A DNA stretch of 64,000 bases, from NCBI RefSeq assembly GCF_900187015.1, contig NZ_LT906479.1, positions 806,001-870,000 of the forward strand, written 5' to 3'. Numbering within the stretch: the first letter of the stretch is position 1; every line of letters begins with the position of its first letter. The DNA comes from Serratia ficaria (lineage in GTDB: Bacteria > Pseudomonadota > Gammaproteobacteria > Enterobacterales > Enterobacteriaceae). Positions 57,097-64,000 of this stretch are shown here, one piece after another. The notes below the pieces were generated by a model, which was given only the letters and a program-made list of their open reading frames with translations, had not been told where the DNA came from and did not search any database. The translations under genes and the position numbers were made by a program.

Positions 57097-57711
57097 TTAA
57101 TCCTGTTGGGTCGCTGATGCCGCCAGTTCAAGATAGCGGCGATGCAGTGCGGCGACCAATGGCTCTATCCCCTGAGCGGTGCCGCTGTTGTCAATAATGT
57201 CATCTGCCACGGCCAGACGCTGCTCGCGGGTGGCCTGTGCGGCAAGAATGCTATGCGCCTGCCGGCGGCTGATGCCGTCGCGCGCCAGGGTTCTGGCCAA
57301 CTGGGTTTCGACGTCGACGTCGACAACCAGTACCCGATCGGCGCGATCCTGCAGGTTATTCTCCACCAGCAGCGGCACCACCCAGAGCGCATAAGGGCTG
57401 GCGGCCTGCGCCAGCTGGCGCTGGGTTTCCCGGTGGATCAACGGATGCAGCAATTGATTCAGCCAGCTTTTATCATCAGGCTGGCTGAAGATTCGCTGAC
57501 GCAGCGCGGCGCGATCCAGCGTACCGTTCGCCAGCAACATTTCATTACCAAAACGTTCGGCGATCGCGGCCAGGGCAGGGGTGCCCGGTTCGACAACCTG
57601 TCGGGCGATCACATCGGCATCGACGATGGCTGCGCCGTGGCGCGCAAAGGCGTCCGCTACGGTCGACTTGCCGCTGCCTATTCCCCCGGTCAACGCAACA
57701 ATATAGGCCAT
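57097..57711 (-). CDS. coaE: Dephospho-CoA kinase CoaE
   Basis: Last step of coenzyme A synthesis (3'-phosphorylation). 204 residues. P-loop [16 protein letters not shown] at the N-terminus, core [13 protein letters not shown] and lid region [11 protein letters not shown]. The ATG giving [12 protein letters not shown] was chosen by match to E. coli [12 protein letters not shown]; a frame extended by eight residues is unsupported. Confidence 0.96.
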   Translation of the reverse strand: MAYIVALTGGIGSGKSTVADAFARHGAAIVDADVIARQVVEPGTPALAAIAERFGNEMLLANGTLDRAALRQRIFSQPDDKSWLNQLLHPLIHRETQRQLAQAASPYALWVVPLLVENNLQDRADRVLVVDVDVETQLARTLARDGISRRQAHSILAAQATREQRLAVADDIIDNSGTAQGIEPLVAALHRRYLELAASATQQD

Positions 57712-57924
57712 GCTGTTAGATGCACCCGAATTCATAAAAAAATAATAGAGGAATCATAAAGCGATCGCGCAGAAGTGCAAGTCGGCAGGCGGCGCTTGCC
57801 TGAGAGCCTGCGCTATTCGGTGATAAAAAGCGCAGCCGAAAAGGGAAAGTGAGCGAGAGGTCACACTGCGGTTTCGCAGGTAAATTTGTCGGATTGTAGC
57901 GTAAATAATCGAGAATTCGCAGTC

Positions 57925-57952
57925 TTGTCCGGCAATTATTAGCGCGTATGAT
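57925..57952 (+). promoter_or_regulatory. Candidate guaC promoter
   Basis: TTGTCC (57925-57930) and TATGAT (57947-57952) with a 16-base spacer. Transcription would start near 57960, upstream of the ERIC element, so the element would be part of the guaC mRNA leader. Confidence 0.5.
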
Positions 57953-57977
57953 AGCGTCACTGGAACTGGCATTACTC

Positions 57978-58088
57978 TATACCCGCCATTCTTCAAGCCG
58001 CAGGCCCATCCCCTGTCACTTACTGACGCAAGCTCCTGGGGATGAGCGATCGGGTCGCCTGGCTGCAACTTGAAATTCATAGGGTATA
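57978..58088. repeat. ERIC element (copy 3, shortened)
   Basis: 111 bp bounded by TATACCCGCCATTCTTCAAG and ATTCATAGGGTATA, with core CATCCCCTGTCACTTACTGACG and GCAAGCTCCTGGGGATG. About 15 bases shorter than the other two copies: the TGTTGGCTGCGT-like segment on the left is missing. Confidence 0.9.
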
Positions 58089-58139
58089 GGTTCGAATATT
58101 CTCTGCGATCCGTCGCCATAAACCAGGAAATCATTAGTC

Positions 58140-59183
58140 ATGCGTATTGAAGAAGATTTGAAGTTAGGCTTTAAAGATGTGCTGATCCGCCCTAAGCGCT
58201 CCACGCTGAAAAGCCGTTCTGAAGTGGAACTGGAGCGCCAGTTCACCTTCAAGCATTCTGGCTACGGCTGGTCCGGCGTGCCGGTTATCGCCGCCAACAT
58301 GGACACCGTCGGCACCTTCCGCATGGCGGAGGCCCTGGCTTCCTTCGACGTTCTCACCGCCGTTCACAAACACTACAGCGTCGAGCAATGGGCCGCTTTC
58401 GTGCAGCGCGCGCCCGAGTCGGTGCTGCGCCACGTGATGGTGTCCACCGGCACCTCCGAGGCCGATTTCGCCAAGATGAAGCAAATTCTGGCGCTCTCCC
58501 CGGCATTGAAGTTCATCTGCATCGACGTGGCCAACGGCTACTCGGAGCACTTTGTCGCCTTCCTGCAGAAAGCGCGCGAGGCCTGCCCTAATCACGTCAT
58601 CTGCGCCGGCAACGTGGTCACCGGTGAAATGGTGGAAGAGCTGATCCTGTCCGGCGCCGACATCGTTAAAGTGGGCATCGGCCCGGGCTCGGTGTGCACC
58701 ACCCGGGTGAAAACCGGCGTGGGCTACCCGCAGCTGTCTGCGGTGATCGAGTGCGCCGATGCCGCGCATGGCCTGGGCGGGCAGATCGTCAGCGACGGCG
58801 GCTGCTCGGTACCGGGCGACGTGGCCAAGGCCTTCGGCGGCGGCGCCGACTTCGTGATGCTGGGCGGCATGCTGGCCGGCCACGACGAGTGCGAAGGCAC
58901 GGTGGTGGAAGAGAACGGCGAGAAATTCATGCTGTTCTACGGCATGAGCTCCGAATCGGCGATGAAGCGTCACGTCGGCGGCGTGGCCGAATACCGCGCG
59001 GCCGAGGGGAAAACCGTCAAGCTGCCGCTGCGCGGCGAAGTTGAATTCACCGTGCGCGATATCCTCGGCGGCCTGCGCTCCGCCTGCACCTACGTCGGTG
59101 CAGAGCGCCTGAAGGAGCTGACCAAGCGCACCACCTTCATCCGCGTGGCGGAGCAGGAAAACCGCGTCTTCGGCGCCAGGTAA
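58140..59183 (+). CDS. guaC: GMP reductase GuaC
   Basis: NADPH-dependent conversion of GMP to IMP in purine salvage. 347 residues. TIM barrel of the IMPDH/GMPR family with the catalytic cysteine in [17 protein letters not shown] (about 186), [30 protein letters not shown], and the C-terminal [13 protein letters not shown], close to E. coli. Confidence 0.97.
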   Translation: MRIEEDLKLGFKDVLIRPKRSTLKSRSEVELERQFTFKHSGYGWSGVPVIAANMDTVGTFRMAEALASFDVLTAVHKHYSVEQWAAFVQRAPESVLRHVMVSTGTSEADFAKMKQILALSPALKFICIDVANGYSEHFVAFLQKAREACPNHVICAGNVVTGEMVEELILSGADIVKVGIGPGSVCTTRVKTGVGYPQLSAVIECADAAHGLGGQIVSDGGCSVPGDVAKAFGGGADFVMLGGMLAGHDECEGTVVEENGEKFMLFYGMSSESAMKRHVGGVAEYRAAEGKTVKLPLRGEVEFTVRDILGGLRSACTYVGAERLKELTKRTTFIRVAEQENRVFGAR

Positions 59184-59205
59184 CCCGCGCGCCGCGCTGC
59201 ATGCC

Positions 59206-59225
59206 GGGCGCAGTCTGCTGCGCCC
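59206..59225. other. Hairpin between guaC and hofC
   Basis: Eight-base stem GGGCGCAG / CTGCGCCC with TCTG loop in the convergent spacer, without a T-tract. Confidence 0.5.
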
Positions 59226-59232
59226 GCTATCC

Positions 59233-60432
59233 TCACCCCAAAACGTTTCCCAACTGAAAGATCGGCAGATACATGGCAATCACCAGCGCGCCGACGATCC
59301 CGCCGACCACCAACATCAGCAATGGCTCCAGGGTTTGCGCCAGCGTATCGGCCAGCTCGAGCGTTTGCCGCTCGTGCCACTGCGCCAGCTTGTCGAGCAG
59401 GCTGTCCAGCGAGCCGGACTCTTCCCCCACCCGCACCAGCTGCCGGCACAGCGCGGGGAACAGCGGCTGTTGGCTCAGCGCATGATGGAAGGTTTCCCCT
59501 TGGGCAATCTGGCGTTGCACGTGTTCGAGCGCCTGTCGATAAAACAGGTTGTCCACCGCCATTGCCGCGGCGTTCAAGCCGTCGACCAGCGTCAATCCCG
59601 CCTGCTGGGTCATGGCCAGAATGCGAAAGATTTGGCTTAACGCGCTGCCTTCGATCAGGCGGGCGATCAGCGGCAGCCGCAGCTGGGCCGCCTGTTCGCG
59701 GCGTCGCCAGCGGGGCCGCGGGTGCAGCCAGCGGCGGTAGCCGAAGATCACAGTGCCCAGCAACAGCGCCAGATAAGGCCCTGCGGCGATCAGCAGGGCA
59801 GAAAGATGCAGCAAGCCCTGGGTAAACCAGGGCAGCGGCGCGTCGAAGGATTGATAAACGCCGGCGAATTCCGGCAGCACCAGCACCAGCATCAACACGC
59901 TGACCAGCAGCGCCACCGCGCAGATAAACAGCGGATAGCGCAATGCCTTGAGCACCTTGTTGCGCAGCTTCCGTTGAGACTCCTGCTGTTGCGCCAGCTG
60001 CAGGCAGCAACGGTCCAGGTTGCCGGTCAACTCGCCGATGGCGATCAGCTGGCGGTAAATCAGCGGGAAGACGGCCTGCTGTTCGGCGATGGCTTCCGAA
60101 AAGGGGTGGCCCTGCCGCACCCGTTCGCTCAGCAGCCGTAAAAGGCAGCGCCAGGCCGCAGCGGGGTGCTCCGCGGCCAGCAACTGCAACGCGTTGACCA
60201 GCGGCAGGCCGGCCTGCAGCAGCGTGGCCAGCTGGCGCGTGAAGTGAATCAAGGGTTCGCCGCGCCACTGCCCGGGCGCGATGCGCCCGCGGTACTTAAT
60301 CCGGCAGGGTTGCAGCCCCTGCTCGATAAGCTGCCGGCTGACCCGGCTTTTGGCGCTGCTCATCAGCTCGCCGTGACGGACCACTCCCTGGGCATCGATA
60401 GCCTGCCACAGAAACAGGCGCCGGGCTTTCAT
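59233..60432 (-). CDS. hofC: Type IV pilus inner-membrane platform protein HofC (PilC/GspF family)
   Basis: Platform protein of the type IV pilus machine. 399 residues with two T2SS_F domains: first with LTRQLATLLQAGLPLVNALQLLA-like FTRQLATLLQAGLPLVNAL, second with FRILAMTQQAGLTLVDGLNAAA; three hydrophobic segments, the last MLVVGGIVGALVIAMYLPIF near the C-terminus. Start overlaps the end of hofB by four bases. More divergent from E. coli HofC than its neighbours. Confidence 0.92.
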   Translation of the reverse strand: MKARRLFLWQAIDAQGVVRHGELMSSAKSRVSRQLIEQGLQPCRIKYRGRIAPGQWRGEPLIHFTRQLATLLQAGLPLVNALQLLAAEHPAAAWRCLLRLLSERVRQGHPFSEAIAEQQAVFPLIYRQLIAIGELTGNLDRCCLQLAQQQESQRKLRNKVLKALRYPLFICAVALLVSVLMLVLVLPEFAGVYQSFDAPLPWFTQGLLHLSALLIAAGPYLALLLGTVIFGYRRWLHPRPRWRRREQAAQLRLPLIARLIEGSALSQIFRILAMTQQAGLTLVDGLNAAAMAVDNLFYRQALEHVQRQIAQGETFHHALSQQPLFPALCRQLVRVGEESGSLDSLLDKLAQWHERQTLELADTLAQTLEPLLMLVVGGIVGALVIAMYLPIFQLGNVLG

Positions 60433-61877
60433 GCGCGTTCCTGCGCATTTGCCGCCGTATCCACCACGCGGTACAGCTCTTCCAGCGAGGTGACGCCGGC
60501 GGCAACCTGGGCCAGCCCCGCCTGCAGCAGCGTGATCTGTCCCTGGTCACGGGCGATGTCCGCCAGTTGGCCGGGCGAGGCGTTCTCCAGCAGGCCGGCC
60601 TGCACTTGCGGCGTGACGCTCAACAGCTCATAGACCCCGATGCGGCCATAGTAGCCGCCGAAGCAGTGTTCGCAGCCGTCGGCGCGCCAGGCGGTCAGCG
60701 GCTCCGGCCATATCGCCGCCGGGAAACGCACCGCCTGGCCATGCGGGTAGCGGCAGTGCTCGCACAGTTTGCGCACCAGCCGTTGGGCGATCACCAGCTT
60801 CAGGCTGGCGGCGATCAGATAGCCGGGAATGCCCATGTGCGTCAGGCGCGTCAGGGTTTCGCCGGTGGAGTTGGTGTGCAGCGTCGACAACACCAGATGG
60901 CCGGTTTGCGCGGCCTTGACGGCGATTTCTGCGGTTTCCTTATCGCGTATCTCGCCGATCATGATGACGTCCGGATCTTGCCGCAGCAGCGCGCGCAGCA
61001 CGCGGGAAAAACTCAGTTCGGTTTTGACGTTAATCTGGGTTTGATTGACGCCAAACAGCGGGATTTCGATCGGATCTTCGACGCTGCACAGGTTGCTCTG
61101 CGCGTCGTTCAATTGGCGCAGCCCGCTGTACAGCGTCACCGTTTTGCCGCTGCCGGTCGGCCCGGTCACCAGGATCATGCCCTGCGGGCTGCTCAGCGCC
61201 GCGGCATAGCGCGCCAGCGCGGCCTGGCTCATGCCCAGGCGATCCAGCGGCAGCTCCTGCCGCTCGGTTTGCAGGATGCGCAACACCACTTTTTCGCCGT
61301 GCAGCGTCGGCAGCGTGGCGATGCGCATCGAATAGCGGGCGTTGTCCAGCCACAGGCTGAGCTGCCCGTCCTGCGGCAACCGGCGCTCGGCAATGTCCAG
61401 CTGCCCCATGATCTTCAACCTGGCGCTCAGGCGCGCCGCCAGTTCCGACGGCGGCGAGGCGATGGCCTGCAGCACGCCGTCAATGCGCAAGCGAACGCGA
61501 AAGCGTTGTTGATAAGGCTCGAAGTGAATGTCCGAGGCGCGGCGCTGGATGGCCATGCGCAGCGTCTGGTTGATAAATTGCACCACCGGCGCGTCGCTCT
61601 CGTCGTCGAGGGAGGCGCCGCCGGCCTCAGGCTTTTCGGTTGCCGGCGCCGAGGGTTCAGCCTGCAGATGACGCCGGTTCAGCGCCTGTTCCAGCCGGGC
61701 CGCCGGCCATTGCTCCAGATGGATGCGTTTGCCGGTGGCGAAACGCAGCGCCGCCAGCAGCCCCTGCGGCGCGTCTTCACTGAGCGCGATGGTCAGGGTC
61801 GACGCGTCTGCGCTGAGCGCCAGCGTCTGGTAGCGTTGGCACAGCGCGTGCACTTCTTCGCTGATCGTTTCACTCAT
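60429..61877 (-). CDS. hofB: Type IV pilus assembly ATPase HofB (PilB/GspE family)
   Basis: Hexameric secretion ATPase that powers pilin assembly. 482 residues. Order: N-terminal MshEN-like part, Walker A VTGPTGSGKTVTLYSGL (about 270), Asp box YRIRLRIDG-like VRLRIDGVLQ, Walker B DPDVIMIGEIRDKETAEIA (about 325), His box LVLSTLHTNS, and a tetracysteine zinc motif formed by LCEHC and GCEHCF. Five bases after ppdD; same operon. Confidence 0.95.
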   Translation of the reverse strand: MSETISEEVHALCQRYQTLALSADASTLTIALSEDAPQGLLAALRFATGKRIHLEQWPAARLEQALNRRHLQAEPSAPATEKPEAGGASLDDESDAPVVQFINQTLRMAIQRRASDIHFEPYQQRFRVRLRIDGVLQAIASPPSELAARLSARLKIMGQLDIAERRLPQDGQLSLWLDNARYSMRIATLPTLHGEKVVLRILQTERQELPLDRLGMSQAALARYAAALSSPQGMILVTGPTGSGKTVTLYSGLRQLNDAQSNLCSVEDPIEIPLFGVNQTQINVKTELSFSRVLRALLRQDPDVIMIGEIRDKETAEIAVKAAQTGHLVLSTLHTNSTGETLTRLTHMGIPGYLIAASLKLVIAQRLVRKLCEHCRYPHGQAVRFPAAIWPEPLTAWRADGCEHCFGGYYGRIGVYELLSVTPQVQAGLLENASPGQLADIARDQGQITLLQAGLAQVAAGVTSLEELYRVVDTAANAQERA

Positions 61878-61882
61878 CGTCG

Positions 61883-62320
61883 TTACTCCGCAGCGTTGTC
61901 AAAGCGGAATACCTGCTGGCACACCTCAGTCAGATTGGCATTCTCGCTGGTGCACAGGCGAGCCCAGCGGGTTTGGCCGCCGGCATTTTGCGTGGGCGTC
62001 AGCACCACCTTCAGCCCCGACAGCGTCTGAGCGCCGGTGAGCGAGATAGTCCCCTTGCCGACCTCTAGGGCGCTGACGTAGCGCGACGTCCCGCCGGCGG
62101 GGATGCCTTTGCTGCCGGCGTTGCAGTCGGTCGGCGCGCCGTCGTCCAGCACGCACAGCTCCACGGCCATTTTATAGGGTGCCATGGCCTGCAGCATGTC
62201 GGTCATCGCCGCTTTCTGGATGTAGCGCTGATAAGCCGGAATGCCGATGGCGCTCAGTATCGCGATGATGGCGATCACCACCATCAGTTCTATCAGGGTA
62301 AAGCCGCGTTGCGTTGCCAT
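61883..62320 (-). CDS. ppdD: Type IV major pilin PpdD (prepilin)
   Basis: 145-residue type IVa prepilin. Short leader MATQRG followed by the processed N-terminus FTLIELMVVIAIIAIL with Glu5, cut by prepilin peptidase at G-F. Four cysteines (VELCVL, DCN, RLCTS, EVCQQ) could form two disulfides as in the E. coli pilin. First gene of ppdD-hofB-hofC. Confidence 0.95.
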   Translation of the reverse strand: MATQRGFTLIELMVVIAIIAILSAIGIPAYQRYIQKAAMTDMLQAMAPYKMAVELCVLDDGAPTDCNAGSKGIPAGGTSRYVSALEVGKGTISLTGAQTLSGLKVVLTPTQNAGGQTRWARLCTSENANLTEVCQQVFRFDNAAE

Positions 62321-62483
62321 TTTTCGTTTCCTCCATGTCGGTATGGAGGGGACGGTAACCGGTCTGCAGGCGGGCTTCGAGCGCCTTCGGCGCGTTTCTC
62401 GGGGCGCTTCCCGCGCAGGCGGTTTCGCTTGCAGCGGGATGAAAAAATCTGGGGGGCAGCGCGCAATTCAGGCGGGGAAAGGG

Positions 62484-62505
62484 CCTTCCCGCCGCGGCGG
62501 GAAGG
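62484..62505. terminator. Hairpin after nadC
   Basis: Ten-base perfect stem CCTTCCCGCC / GGCGGGAAGG with a two-base loop, six bases beyond the nadC stop. On the minus strand it is followed by CCCTTTCC, a poor T-tract. Confidence 0.6.
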
Positions 62506-62511
62506 CGAGGA

Positions 62512-64000
<1,489 letters not shown>

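Larger units (their letters stand above)
57712..58139. other. Divergent intergenic region between coaE and guaC
   Basis: 428 bases with no credible gene; one 126-codon frame on the minus strand lacks any recognisable sequence. It contains a guaC promoter candidate and an ERIC element, listed separately. The left 200 bases hold the coaE promoter and short inverted repeats, none assigned. Confidence 0.6.

Noticed and set aside
57754..58134. 126-codon frame on the minus strand between coaE and guaC
   Set aside because: It runs through the ERIC element and the guaC promoter, has no recognisable domain, and has no ribosome site.

Overview
The window is a high-GC chromosomal segment of an enterobacterium of the order Enterobacterales, most likely Serratia (S. 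marcescens-like). Gene order follows the familiar lptD-to-ampD region of Escherichia coli, and protein sequences are close to E. coli in nearly every gene. The assignment to Serratia is an inference from high GC, ERIC repeats, the absence of araBAD between polB and yabI, and the added genes; no rRNA or tRNA is present to confirm it.

Layout. 1-8900: end of lptD, djlA, rluA, rapA, polB and the DedA-family gene yabI. 8.9-11.1 kb: the valine/leucine-attenuated ivbL-ilvBN operon (acetohydroxyacid synthase I), placed here and not at its E. coli position. 11.2-19.7 kb: thiamine uptake operon thiBPQ under a TPP riboswitch, then the sugar-phosphate stress module sgrR / SgrS-SgrT / setA and a DASS-family anion transporter. 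19.8-31.1 kb: leucine operon leuLABCD with its attenuator, the regulator leuO, a long-chain acyl-CoA ligase not found here in E. coli, and ilvIH (AHAS III). 31.3-32.8 kb: cra and alaE. 33.6-51.5 kb: the complete dcw cluster mraZ-rsmH-ftsL-ftsI-murE-murF-mraY-murD-ftsW-murG-murC-ddlB-ftsQ-ftsA-ftsZ-lpxC, densely packed with many 4-14 nt overlaps. 51.6-59.2 kb: a DUF721 (DciA-like) gene divergent from secM-secA, then mutT, yacG-zapD-coaE and guaC. 59.2-64 kb: type IV pilus genes ppdD-hofB-hofC, nadC and the start of ampD.

How the genes work together: one part makes branched-chain amino acids (two AHAS isozymes, leuABCD, three leader or LysR-type controls); a second makes peptidoglycan precursors and builds the divisome (with zapD and yacG downstream); a third handles envelope biogenesis and secretion (lptD, lpxC, secM-secA). 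Small RNA-level elements are prominent: two leader peptides with attenuators, a TPP riboswitch, the dual-function SgrS/SgrT RNA, the SecM arrest peptide, the MraZ operator, and an ORF-internal RNA candidate (FtsO-like) inside ftsI that carries an 11-nt perfect complement to the 5' end of RybB.

I found no prophage, insertion sequence, CRISPR array, toxin-antitoxin pair or defence island, and no wholly new system. The most interesting signals are the FtsO-like island in ftsI, the DciA-like gene beside secM, the altered SecM arrest motif, and two AT-rich gene-poor gaps.
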